Assembly: GCA_963746185.1 (NCBI GenBank) | Contig: CAVVAE010000002.1 | Coordinates: 248,001 to 312,000 of the forward strand | From: CAVVAE01 sp963746185 | GTDB lineage: Bacteria; Actinomycetota; Actinomycetes; Propionibacteriales; Nocardioidaceae | DNA length: 64,000 nt | Reading direction: 5' to 3' | In this document: positions 1 through 10,158 of the stretch, one piece after another | Position numbering within the stretch: the stretch's first letter is position 1 | Layout of the letters: each line of letters begins with the position of its first letter | Notes under the pieces: generated by a model | Seen by the model: only the letters and a program-made list of their open reading frames with translations | The model's database searches: none | Told to the model about the DNA's origin: nothing | Position numbers and translations under genes: made by a program

Positions 1-1
1 A

Positions 2-826
2 GTCGAGGGTACGACGGACCACACCGTTGTGGTCCGAATCGCCGACGAGACGCTGGGAAGGATCGCCGTCGAGTTGGAGCGCGGCCACAATCTGCGAGCT
101 ACTGACCTGCGGCTGCTGCAGGACCTCGCAGATCAGGCTGCTCTGGCGTTTCGCAATGCCGCCTTGGAAACCGACCTCGCCATCCAAGTGGCCGCACTCG
201 ACCGGAGCACTCAGGAGCTGGCCGCGTCCCGACGCCGCATCATCGAAGCCAACGACTCCGAACGGCGCCGCATCGAGGCCGCCATCTCCCGGGATGTGCT
301 CCCCCATCTCGTCCCGCTACCCACCCGGCTCGACGAGCTACGCGACGCGGCGGCGAACGGGACGGCCTCCGACGGGATCGGCCAGCTGATCACGCAGACG
401 CAAGACGCTCTGGAGTCGTTACGGACACTGACGCGTGGCGTGTTTCCCACGCAACTGGTCCGGACCGGGCTGGCACCCTCACTCAAGTCCCTGCTGACGC
501 GCACCGCACCCGCGGCGACCCTGCTCGTCGACGAGTCGGTGGCCGAACGACGGTTCCCGGCTCGAGTCGAATGTGCTGTGTACTTCTGCTGTGTGGAAGC
601 GCTTCACGCCGGCGCCGACTCGACGAGGATTGAGCTGCTCACGGCCGACGAGCATCTCGTCGTCTTGGTGCAAGGCGTCGGTCGCGACAGCATCGACGCC
701 CAGGCGATGGTCGACCGCGTCGAGGCGGCGGGCGGATCGCTATGGATGAACGGCGATGGTTCGGCAGAGACGCTGGAGCTGCGCCTCCCGGTGAGCCCGG
801 AGAGTGCGACGCAACCCGTTTCCTAG
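2..826 (+). CDS. Sensor histidine kinase-like protein, 5'-truncated, degenerate
   Basis: The frame is open from base 2, so the start lies before the window. The visible part begins with the end of a GAF-like domain (LLQDLADQAALAFRNA), followed by a helical dimerisation segment (NDSERRRIEAA) and an ATPase-like C-terminus. This is the LiaS/NarX layout. The usual ERRRIERDLHDG box is not intact: the His of the DLHDG motif is absent and the next segment reads ISRDVLPHL. The ATP-binding N-box is also poor (VEALHAG). It may be a pseudokinase or a kinase-like regulator. It converges on the REC-only gene, overlapping it by 4 nt. The family is fairly sure; activity is doubtful. Confidence 0.7.
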   Translation, partial: VEGTTDHTVVVRIADETLGRIAVELERGHNLRATDLRLLQDLADQAALAFRNAALETDLAIQVAALDRSTQELAASRRRIIEANDSERRRIEAAISRDVLPHLVPLPTRLDELRDAAANGTASDGIGQLITQTQDALESLRTLTRGVFPTQLVRTGLAPSLKSLLTRTAPAATLLVDESVAERRFPARVECAVYFCCVEALHAGADSTRIELLTADEHLVVLVQGVGRDSIDAQAMVDRVEAAGGSLWMNGDGSAETLELRLPVSPESATQPVS

Positions 827-1194
827 CCCGTGGGCGCGGCGGCAGACCAGGCGTCAGTAAGCCGTTCGGGCCCGAAGCTGTCCTTCGGGATGTAGGCAGC
901 AGCCCCGCAGCCCTCCAGGTCGAACACGTCCTCGTCGTACGTCGACAAGAGCAGCACCACTGGACCGCCGGAGTCGGTGGTAAGCAGCTTGGCTGCCTCA
1001 ATCCCGTCGATCCCGGGGAGATTCACGTCCATCAACACGAGATCTGGACGCAGGGTCTCGGAGGCGGCAAGAGACTCTTCGCCAGACGCGGCGGACCCGA
1101 CGACCACAAAGCCGGCTGTCTCGTCCACGACGGCCGACATGGCACGCCTGAATGGCTCCTGGTCATCGACCACGAGTACCCGCACGTCTGACAC
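823..1194 (-). CDS. Single-domain response regulator (REC only)
   Basis: A CheY-like receiver of about 123 residues. It shows the acidic pair (VLVVDDQE), phospho-acceptor Asp in LVLMDVNLPG, a Ser/Thr region (LLLSTYDED) and a conserved Lys (YIPKDS). No DNA-binding domain follows; the gene stops at the end of the receiver. I chose GTG 1194 because AGGAGG sits 8 nt upstream; longer in-frame starts have no ribosome site and add non-homologous residues. It faces a degenerate kinase gene, so it may act as a phosphate sink or partner in protein-protein signalling. The target is unknown. Confidence 0.8.
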   Translation of the reverse strand: MSDVRVLVVDDQEPFRRAMSAVVDETAGFVVVGSAASGEESLAASETLRPDLVLMDVNLPGIDGIEAAKLLTTDSGGPVVLLLSTYDEDVFDLEGCGAAAYIPKDSFGPERLTDAWSAAAPTG

Positions 1195-1304
1195 GTGTCT
1201 CACCTCCTGGATGCCATCCTGACTGATTGCGGGCATGACGGACATGGGGCTGGCCGAACAGTCGCGTGCGGTTAACCACACCCCTGAGAATGGCAAGAGC
1301 CCTT

Positions 1305-1378
1305 CGGCGGTCGAGCCTGTCGAGCGATGTACTGAGCCTGTCGAAGTGACCCGACGATTTCGACAGGCTCAATCAGCG
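1305..1378. repeat. Dispersed REP-like inverted repeat
   Basis: Two direct copies of a gagcctgtcga core are followed by the inverted form atttcgacaggctcaatcag, so the unit can fold into a hairpin. The same core recurs near 36.7, 40.9, 47.2 and 54.1 kb, always between genes. Confidence 0.8.
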
Positions 1379-1400
1379 AATGCATGGGGCCGCGCACATG

Positions 1401-2081
1401 TCAGCGGGCGGGCGCGCCGCCTGTCGCCTCGAGGTAGGTCAGGACGGCCATCACCCGGCGGTTGACCTCGCCCTCATCGACCAGCCCGAGCTTCTGGAAT
1501 AACGAGCCGACGTGCTTCTCGACGGCCCGCTCGCTCATGAACAACGACTTCGCCGTCACGGAGTTGTTGCTGCCGGTCGCCATCTGCTGCAGCACCTCGA
1601 GCTCACGCGGCGTGAGGCCGGCCAGTGGCGAACGCTCTTGCTTCGACTTGCGGCCGAGGAGGCCCTCGATGACCTTGGGGTCGAGCGCGGAGCCGCCCTC
1701 GGACACGTCGTGGAGGGCGCGAACCAGTTCGTCGACCTGGGAGACGCGCTCTTTGAGTAGATAGCCGAGTCCCTCGACGCCGTCAGCGAGCAGTTCGAAG
1801 GCATAGTCCTCCTCGACGTACTGCGAGAGGACGACTACCCCGGTCTGCGGGAAGTCGGCTCTGATCTGCTTGGCGGCATCGATGCCCTCGGTGGTGAACG
1901 TCGGCGGCATCCTGATGTCGGTGAGCACGGCGTTCGGTTTGTGCTCGGCCACGGACTTGAGCAATGTCTGAGCGTCGGCGACGGTCTCGATCAGCTCGAT
2001 CTCGTCGACTTCGGCGAGCAGGGCTGACACGCCTTCGCGCACTAGGTAGTTGTCGTCAGCGAAGACGACGCGTAACGCCAT
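1401..2081 (-). CDS. NarL/FixJ (LuxR)-family response regulator
   Basis: The 226-residue protein has an N-terminal receiver (FADDNYLVREG; phospho-acceptor Asp in VLTDIRMPP) and a C-terminal LuxR helix-turn-helix at about residues 150-215 (LTPRELEVLQ, MSERAVEKHVGSLFQKL). Members of this family are phosphorylated by HisKA_3-type kinases and bind DNA as dimers. The start MALRVVFADD is the normal N-terminus. It lies upstream of the REC-only gene on the same strand, separated by a repeat element, and probably belongs with the kinase at the window edge. Targets cannot be inferred. Confidence 0.88.
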   Translation of the reverse strand: MALRVVFADDNYLVREGVSALLAEVDEIELIETVADAQTLLKSVAEHKPNAVLTDIRMPPTFTTEGIDAAKQIRADFPQTGVVVLSQYVEEDYAFELLADGVEGLGYLLKERVSQVDELVRALHDVSEGGSALDPKVIEGLLGRKSKQERSPLAGLTPRELEVLQQMATGSNNSVTAKSLFMSERAVEKHVGSLFQKLGLVDEGEVNRRVMAVLTYLEATGGAPAR

Positions 2082-2169
2082 GTGCCCAGAGTATTGCTCG
2101 CGTCCAGGGCAGTCCGGCCCTTTCCCGGGACCGTGCCGCCTGTCGTTGCACGGTGGTTGACTTGCTCGG

Positions 2170-2958
2170 GTGAGTCAGACCGCGGGCGATTCGACGTGGC
2201 AGGTCGCGCTCGGACGGGCTCGGGCTCGTCGTTGGTGGGTCAGTGGGCGTCGCGTGGGTTCGGTTGGGCGGGCGGGGTCTTTCGTCGATGATGTCGGGTT
2301 TGCCCTGCTGTTTCCGACGCCGCGCGCCCTGGTGCCGTCGTTGTGGGAGGCGGTGGCCGGCGAAGACGTCGAACCGTTCGCGACGGGGATGGACGCGAAC
2401 GAGCAGAAGGTCTGGACCTGGAAAGACGAGCTGCCACGGCGTCGACTGGCCTGGTACGGCACGTTCGTGGCAGGACGCGGCTCTTTTGTGTCGCACTCGC
2501 TGCTGCGATTGCTGTACCCCGGATCGGGCGACTTCGACGACCACGAGCACCTCGACCTGTCGCGTACGGCGCACGAGATCGCCGAAGCGCTGGTCGCCGA
2601 GCCACTCACAACGGCGACCCTCCGCAAGCTCATCGGTGACCGCAACCGCTACCAACGCGGCGTCGTCGAGCTCCAACGCCAGCTGATCGTCACCTCGGCA
2701 GGAGTCCAAGACCAGCCGACTGGCTGGCCGTCAGGCTTGCTCGATCTGACGTGTCGGCGGTTCGACGTCGGCGGCAGCACGGATCCGGTCGCGGCTGCGG
2801 AGGTCTTCCTCACGACTGTGCTGGAGACCACGGCGGCTGATCTGTCTCGCGCGTTCCGTTGGCCGATCGCGGAGGCACGCGATCGCCTCGACTCGCTGGT
2901 CGCCTCCGGTCGCGCGCTGGCTGAGGGCAATCGCTACCGCTCGCCAGGACTTGGCTGA
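2170..2958 (+). CDS. Winged-helix DNA-binding protein, possibly AlkZ/YcaQ-related
   Basis: About 262 residues from GTG 2170. An ARRWW motif near the start and a helical C-terminal half with a possible winged-helix segment (FRWPIAEARDRLDSLVASGRA) recall actinobacterial proteins annotated as AlkZ-related or winged-helix DNA-binding proteins. AlkZ/YcaQ enzymes are larger (about 400 residues) and unhook DNA crosslinks; the catalytic QxQ motif is not evident here. No clear ribosome site precedes the GTG. The 3' end overlaps the convergent dehydrogenase gene by 25 nt. The fold assignment is tentative and no enzymatic role is claimed. Confidence 0.5.
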   Translation: MSQTAGDSTWQVALGRARARRWWVSGRRVGSVGRAGSFVDDVGFALLFPTPRALVPSLWEAVAGEDVEPFATGMDANEQKVWTWKDELPRRRLAWYGTFVAGRGSFVSHSLLRLLYPGSGDFDDHEHLDLSRTAHEIAEALVAEPLTTATLRKLIGDRNRYQRGVVELQRQLIVTSAGVQDQPTGWPSGLLDLTCRRFDVGGSTDPVAAAEVFLTTVLETTAADLSRAFRWPIAEARDRLDSLVASGRALAEGNRYRSPGLG

Positions 2959-3998
2959 CCGCTACCGGGTGGGCGTCCGGTGTACGCATCGTCCAGCAAG
3001 ACGCGTAGCGAAGTCAGGTCGACGGGTCTCGGGTTGCGATCGCCGATGGCCTTGACGGCGCGTTCGGCCACGTCATCGAGACCCTCAATAGGCATGCCGA
3101 GCGCGGCGAGGCTGGTCGGTGCTCCGAGCGCACGACCGAGCTCGGCCAGGCCGGCGGCCGTATCGGCCGATCCGAGCGCGCGCGCCACGCGTACCATCGC
3201 GTCCGGCGCCGCCAAAGCGTTGTAGGCCGCGACGTGCGGAAGCAACAACGCGTGCAAGTCGCCGTGTCCGAGCCCGTAGGTCCCGCCGATCACGTGGCAC
3301 AAGGTGTGGTGCAAGGCCGTCCCGGCTGCCGACATTGCCGACCCGGCCAGGTAGGCGCCGTACAACGCGTCATCGCGTGCCGCGAGGTCGTCACTGGTTT
3401 CGATGAGGCGCGGCAACGCATCGGCCAGCACCTTAACCCCCTCCTCGGCGATCAAGCTGGTGACCGGGTTGGCCCCGGGGGCATACATCGCTTCGACGCA
3501 GTGCGCGACGGCGTTGAGTCCTGACGTCGCGGTGACGTGGGCCGGCATCGCGGTCGTCAGGCAAGCGTCGTACACGACGAGTGTGGGCATCGCCCGGGCA
3601 TCTCTGCCGGTGCGCTTGTGCTCGCCGGTGACTCCGTAGACCGGAGTGACCTCCGATCCGGCGTACGTCGTCGGGACCGCCACCAAGGACAGCCCGGTCT
3701 CAATCGCCACCGCTTTGCCGAGCCCGGTGGCCGATCCACCGCCGATCGTCACGACCCCGTCGGTTGCGTGCTCAGTGACGAGTTCCAAGGCGGCGCCCAC
3801 GGTCGCCTCGGGCACGTGCTGGCGCACCTGATGGATCCGAGCGCCAACCGCCACTCCTAGCCGGTCCGCCAGGTCGTCGGCGAACGGTCGCGATGACGCC
3901 GAGGCAATCAGCAGCACGCTTCGCAACGCCAGTTTCTCGAGCTCTTCCGGCAGGCGGTCGAGCGATCCCTGCCCAAAGATGACCCGCTGCGGAAGCAC
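2934..3998 (-). CDS. Maleylacetate reductase / iron-containing alcohol dehydrogenase family
   Basis: The sequence shows the family N-terminus (QRVIFGQGSL), nucleotide-binding GGGSATGLGKA, PTTYAGSEVTP, and the metal region with NAVAHCVEA and HHTLCHVIGG. MacA-type enzymes reduce maleylacetate to 3-oxoadipate with NAD(P)H in aromatic ring degradation; length (about 354 residues) fits. No other aromatic catabolism gene is nearby. GTG 3998 gives a slightly short N-terminus. An AAGGAG lies further upstream (near 4032-4037) but is followed by no canonical start in frame, and ATG 4056 is out of frame, so the true start may be masked by an indel or be non-canonical. Confidence 0.78.
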   Translation of the reverse strand: MLPQRVIFGQGSLDRLPEELEKLALRSVLLIASASSRPFADDLADRLGVAVGARIHQVRQHVPEATVGAALELVTEHATDGVVTIGGGSATGLGKAVAIETGLSLVAVPTTYAGSEVTPVYGVTGEHKRTGRDARAMPTLVVYDACLTTAMPAHVTATSGLNAVAHCVEAMYAPGANPVTSLIAEEGVKVLADALPRLIETSDDLAARDDALYGAYLAGSAMSAAGTALHHTLCHVIGGTYGLGHGDLHALLLPHVAAYNALAAPDAMVRVARALGSADTAAGLAELGRALGAPTSLAALGMPIEGLDDVAERAVKAIGDRNPRPVDLTSLRVLLDDAYTGRPPGSGQPSPGER

Positions 3999-4144
3999 AG
4001 CGAGATCGAAGCGGCGTGGGATGTTCGTAGCAGGCTCCTTGGCTCTTGGTCGATGCTCATTTGAGTGGGCTGACGGAACTCTAAGGCTTCGGACTGTGAA
4101 CAGCCTCGAACCCCAAGGAGACCAATTCAATAACCGCTGAACTC

Positions 4145-4171
4145 TTGACCCGCACCGCCTCGCTGTAGAAA
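4145..4171 (+). promoter_or_regulatory. Putative promoter for the cell-wall salvage operon
   Basis: TTGACC (4145-4150), a 15-nt spacer and TAGAAA (4166-4171) resemble sigma-70 -35/-10 boxes about 100 nt upstream of the nagZ-like start. The spacer is short, and the call rests on sequence likeness only. Confidence 0.4.
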
Positions 4172-4194
4172 ACTTCCCAAAACTGGCGGAAGTT
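4171..4194. promoter_or_regulatory. Candidate operator, inverted repeat AACTTCC-N10-GGAAGTT
   Basis: Perfect 7-bp arms (4171-4177 and 4188-4194) with a 10-nt spacer lie directly downstream of the putative -10 box, where a repressor would block initiation. The MurR/RpiR-type regulator at 10151 in the same gene string is the obvious candidate to bind it; this is inference. Confidence 0.45.
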
Positions 4195-4270
4195 CGTCGC
4201 TCACTTACATTCACGCCGACATTCGCACCCATGAACTCCGCGACGGCCCGCACCCAGCCAGGAGGAAATG

Positions 4271-6126
<1,856 letters not shown>

Positions 6127-6127
<1 letters not shown>

Positions 6128-7014
6128 TGCTGAGCCGAAAGCGAATTCCGGCAGCACTTGGCTCGGTAGTCCTGCTCCTCTCGGCCGCCGCCGCACCAAC
6201 CTTCGGTGCAGCGGCGGCCGGGGCCTCCAACCGTGGTCATCACCATGACGTCGAGATCCGCGTTGTCAGCTACAACATGCACACCGGGATCGGCGCCGAC
6301 GGTCAGCTCAACCTCGCGCGGACGGCGCAAGCCCTCGACAGCATGGATGCCGACGTCATCGGCCTCGAAGAGGTCGACGTGCACTGGGCGCAGCGCAGCG
6401 ACTGGCGCGACCAGGCCCGTGACCTTGCCGACGCACTCGACATGCGGGCGTTCTTCGCACCGATCTACAGCCTCGATCCGCCGGCAGCGGGTGACCCAAG
6501 GCGCGAGTACGGCCTCGCCGTACTGACCGACCTGAGGGTCATGCATGTCGAGAACCACCAGATCACCCGGCTCTCGACGCAGGACCCTGACCCCGTTCCT
6601 GCTCCCGCCCCCGGCTTCCCGGAGGTCGTGGTCAAGAGCCACGGTGCGGTGGTGCACATCTACGCAACCCACCTCGACTTCACAGCCGACCCGAGCATCC
6701 GCGCGATGCAGGTGCGCGACACGCTCGAGATCCTCGACCAAGACCCACGCCATGCCCAGCAGGTACTCGTCGGCGACTTCAATGCGCCCCCTGACTCGCC
6801 GGAGCTGGCGCCGTTGTGGGAGGAGCTGATCGACACCTGGGCCGAGGCTGGGTCGGGGCCGGGGCTGACCTATCCGACCACAGACCCGGTCAAACGCATC
6901 GACTACATCACCGTGTCCCCCGGCATCGAAACGCTCGACGCGAACGTCGTGGCGACCGACGCCTCCGACCATCTGCCTGTGGTCGCCGATCTCGTCGTAC
7001 GACGCGGCCACTGA
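6127..7014 (+). CDS. Secreted endonuclease/exonuclease/phosphatase-fold protein
   Basis: About 295 residues: signal peptide (VVLLLSAAAAPTFGA), then an EEP domain with metal-binding Glu in GLEEVD, GDFNAPPDSPE, YPTTDPVKRIDYI and the terminal SDHLPV motif. EEP enzymes cut phosphodiesters in DNA, inositol phosphates or lipids. Start ATG 6127 shares a base with the upstream TGA, so it is translationally coupled to the NagZ-like gene and followed by the NamZ-like gene 28 nt later. Its place among wall hydrolases suggests an extracellular phosphodiester substrate such as teichoic acid or DNA debris, but this is a guess. Family is sure, substrate is not. Confidence 0.82.
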
Positions 7015-7042
7015 CCTACACCGACGCACCAAGGAGAGCTCC

Positions 7043-8377
7043 ATGGACAGACGGCTATTCCTCCAGCGGGCGATGACCGCGACCGGCGGCGCTGCCCTGG
7101 CGACGGGACTTCCCACGGTCCTCGCGGCAGAGGCATCAGCCGCGAGCGCAGCCCCGCCGAAGGGCGGTCGGGTGCTGACCGGCGTCGAGGTGCTCCGCCG
7201 CGACAACTACGAGCTGGTCAGTGGCCAGCGGGTCGGGCTGATCTCGAACCCGACCGGGATCATGCCTGACCTACGACATGAGATCGACGTGATTGCCGGT
7301 CCAGGGAAGGTGAACCTGGTGGCCGCGTTCGGCCCGGAGCACGGCTTCCGCGGCGGCGCGCAGGCCGGCGGGTCCGAGGGTGACTACGTCGACCCGCGCA
7401 CCGGCGTGCCTGTCTATGACACCTACGGCAAGAACCCCACGCAGATCGCCGACTTCTATCGCCAAGCCGGCGTCGAGACGGTGATGTTCGACATCCAGGA
7501 CGTCGGGGCCAGGTTCTACACCTACATCTGGACGATGTATGAGTGCATGGTCGCCGCATCGAACGCCGATGTGCGTTTCGTCGTACTCGACCGTCCTAAC
7601 CCGACCAGCGGGGTCAACGCCTACGGGCCGATCCTGCATCCGGATCAGGCGAGCTTCGTCGGCCTCAAGCCGATCTCGCAACAGCACGGGATGACAGTCG
7701 GTGAGCTCGCGGGTCTCTTCAACGAGGAGTTCTTGGCCGATGACCCCAACGCCAACGGGTCAGTGGAGCTCGCTGTCGCCAAGGTCGAACGCTGGCGTCG
7801 TGACCGCTACCAAGAAGACACCGGGCAACCGTGGGTGATGCCCTCACCGAACATGCCACGAGTCGAGACCGCAATCGTCTATCCCGGCACCTGCCTCTTC
7901 GAAGCGACGAACTTGTCCGAGGGACGCGGCACCACTCGTCCGTTCGAGCTGATCGGGGCGCCGTACCTCGACTACCCGTACGCCGACGCGCTCCGTGAGC
8001 AAGACCTGGCCGGCGTGGACTTCCGCGAGGCGTACTTCGTACCGACGTCGTCCAAGCACACCGGTGTCAGCTGCGCCGGCGTCCAGGTGCATGTGCTCGA
8101 CCGAGACGAGTTCGACCCCATCCGCACCGCCATCGCGATGATCATCACCGCCAAGAACCTGTTCCCCGACGACTTCGCCTGGCGCGAGCAGGCTCCCCCG
8201 TTCTGGATCGACCGACTCACCGGATCGCAGCAGGTGCGACTGGCGATCGACGGCGGCGCGAGTGTCGATGAGGTCGTCGCCGGGTGGCAAGGCGAGCTGA
8301 GGGACTTCCGAGCGATGCGCAAGAAGTACCTGCTCTACGCCGGTGGCGGCCACGCCGGCGCCACGGAGCCACGGTGA
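7043..8377 (+). CDS. namZ: Exo-beta-N-acetylmuramidase-like protein, DUF1343 (NamZ/GH171)
   Basis: 444 residues with an export signal (RRLFLQRAMTATGGAALA, Tat-like twin Arg) and the DUF1343 fold: GLISNPTGI, FGPEHGFRG, DIQDVGARFYTY, LDRPNPTSG, PNMPRVETA and LSEGRGTTRPFE. In Bacillus subtilis this family (YbbC/NamZ) releases MurNAc from the non-reducing end of peptidoglycan fragments, working with NagZ and AmiE; all three homologues sit together here. AAGGAGAG lies 6-7 nt upstream of ATG 7043. The stop overlaps the next start (GTGA). Confidence 0.88.
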   Translation: MDRRLFLQRAMTATGGAALATGLPTVLAAEASAASAAPPKGGRVLTGVEVLRRDNYELVSGQRVGLISNPTGIMPDLRHEIDVIAGPGKVNLVAAFGPEHGFRGGAQAGGSEGDYVDPRTGVPVYDTYGKNPTQIADFYRQAGVETVMFDIQDVGARFYTYIWTMYECMVAASNADVRFVVLDRPNPTSGVNAYGPILHPDQASFVGLKPISQQHGMTVGELAGLFNEEFLADDPNANGSVELAVAKVERWRRDRYQEDTGQPWVMPSPNMPRVETAIVYPGTCLFEATNLSEGRGTTRPFELIGAPYLDYPYADALREQDLAGVDFREAYFVPTSSKHTGVSCAGVQVHVLDRDEFDPIRTAIAMIITAKNLFPDDFAWREQAPPFWIDRLTGSQQVRLAIDGGASVDEVVAGWQGELRDFRAMRKKYLLYAGGGHAGATEPR

Positions 8378-10158
8378 CCGCCGCGCGGACGCTTCGGGCT
8401 GTCGCCGTGGTGTCGGTGCTTCTGCTCACGGCCGGACAAGCCGCGTCTGGCAGCGGCCGCGCTCACGAGAGCCGAGACTCTGCGCGACAGCCGCGTCTCG
8501 GTACCCAGCCCTCCGCCGCCGAGGTCACGGGAGCTGACGTGCGCTTCGCCCACCCCGCCAAGAAGCTGCGCTACGGAACCCCACAGCAGGCCCACCTCGT
8601 GGCCGAGCATGTCAACGCCATCTCGACTGACCTCCGTCGCTTCCTGGCGCCGTCGCCCACCCATCCGTTGTACGCCGGAGGGGTGGTGCTGGCCGCCCGG
8701 AACGGCGTGATCGCCGTGCACGACGCGGCCGGCAAGGCCGTTCGCTATGCCGACGTCAAGACCGAGCTTCCGGCGGGTGAGCAGGTCCCTGCTCGCAACG
8801 ACACGATCTACGACCTCGCGTCCGTCACCAAGACATTCACCACCATCGCGGTCATGCAGCAGGTCGAACGCGGCCACATCGACCTCGACGAGCCGGTCGC
8901 GACATACCTCCCCGACTTCGCCGAGAACGGCAAGGACGACATCACGATCCGGCACCTCCTCACCCACACGGGTGGCCTGCCGGCGTGGATCCCGTTGTAC
9001 AGCAGCTACGACACGATCGAGGAACGTCTGGCCGCGGTGCTCGCTATCGCCCCAACGTTCGCGCCAGGTGAGCGTTACGTGTACTCCGACCTGGGCATGA
9101 TCACCCTCGGTCTCGTCGTCGAACAGGTCACCGGCAAGTCACTCGACACGGTTATCGCCAACGGCATCACGACGCCGTTGGACATGCGCGACACGATGTT
9201 CAACCCACCTGCCTCGCTGCGTGACCGAATCGCTGCGACCGAGGTGCAGCCCTGGGCCGACAGGCCGATGATCCGGGGCGAGGTGCATGACGAGAACGCC
9301 TGGTCGCTGGGCGGTGTCGCCGGTCATGCCGGACTGTTCTCGTCCGCACACGACCTGGCTGTGCTCCTCCAGACACTTCTCAACGGCGGCAGCTACGGCG
9401 GGCAGCGCATCCTCGACGCGGATACCGTGCGAGCCATGATCACCAACGAGAACACCGAGTTCCCGGCTAACTCACACGGACTCGGGTTCGAGCTCGACCA
9501 GCGGTTCTACATGGACGCGCTGTCGTCGCCCGTGACGTTCGGGCACACCGGGTTCACGGGTACGTCGATCGTGGTGGATCCGATTTCTGACGCCTTCGTC
9601 ATCCTCCTCACCAACCGGGTACACCCGAGCCGCGACTGGGGCAGCAACAACCCTGCTCGACAAGCGGTCGCGCGTGATCTGTCTCGAGCTGTCGCGGTCA
9701 AGCCGGCTGAAGGTCGCGAGGCGTGGTTCTCCGGACTGGGAGACGCGCGCTCGGCAAAGCTGACGCTCCCGATCACGACCACGGCAGCAGGGTCGGCGAC
9801 GATTGACTTCAGCCTCTGGTACGACACCGAGGCTGGCTACGACATCGCCACTTTCGAGAGCTCGTCCGATGACGGCGACACCTGGACCCCGGTGCCGTTC
9901 ACGCTGCGCAGCGGGCCCCAGACGACGCCCACCGATGGGCACGTCTCCGGCTTTGGAGGGCGGCTCTGGTACCGCGCGCAGGCAGTGCTCGACCTCCCCG
10001 CTGGCGACCAGCTGTTGCGGTGGCGCTACGACTCCGACAAGGCCTACCAAGGTCGCGGCGTCTACGTCGACGCCGTACGCGTGCTCGACGCCGACGGGCA
10101 GCGGCTCGACGATTCCAGCACCTACATTTCCGACGGGTGGAGTCTCAGCCGTGACTAG
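8374..10158 (+). CDS. Secreted serine hydrolase, beta-lactamase fold (AmiE-like), with C-terminal beta domain
   Basis: About 594 residues from GTG 8374, which overlaps the namZ stop. A signal peptide (VAVVSVLLLTAGQAASG) is followed by a class C beta-lactamase/DD-peptidase domain at about 100-430: nucleophile motif SVTK, YSD as the YxN equivalent, and HTG near residue 390. After about residue 450 there is a beta-rich domain with WYDTEAGYD and SSDDGDTW, like carbohydrate-binding or MAM-type sandwiches. In B. subtilis the neighbour of nagZ/namZ, AmiE, is a hydrolase of this fold that strips peptide from MurNAc. The same job is likely here; the C-terminal extension could anchor it to the wall. 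Confidence 0.8.
   Translation: MTAARTLRAVAVVSVLLLTAGQAASGSGRAHESRDSARQPRLGTQPSAAEVTGADVRFAHPAKKLRYGTPQQAHLVAEHVNAISTDLRRFLAPSPTHPLYAGGVVLAARNGVIAVHDAAGKAVRYADVKTELPAGEQVPARNDTIYDLASVTKTFTTIAVMQQVERGHIDLDEPVATYLPDFAENGKDDITIRHLLTHTGGLPAWIPLYSSYDTIEERLAAVLAIAPTFAPGERYVYSDLGMITLGLVVEQVTGKSLDTVIANGITTPLDMRDTMFNPPASLRDRIAATEVQPWADRPMIRGEVHDENAWSLGGVAGHAGLFSSAHDLAVLLQTLLNGGSYGGQRILDADTVRAMITNENTEFPANSHGLGFELDQRFYMDALSSPVTFGHTGFTGTSIVVDPISDAFVILLTNRVHPSRDWGSNNPARQAVARDLSRAVAVKPAEGREAWFSGLGDARSAKLTLPITTTAAGSATIDFSLWYDTEAGYDIATFESSSDDGDTWTPVPFTLRSGPQTTPTDGHVSGFGGRLWYRAQAVLDLPAGDQLLRWRYDSDKAYQGRGVYVDAVRVLDADGQRLDDSSTYISDGWSLSRD

Noticed and set aside
4056..4058. ATG as start of the maleylacetate reductase gene
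   Set aside because: It is one base out of frame with the conserved protein.
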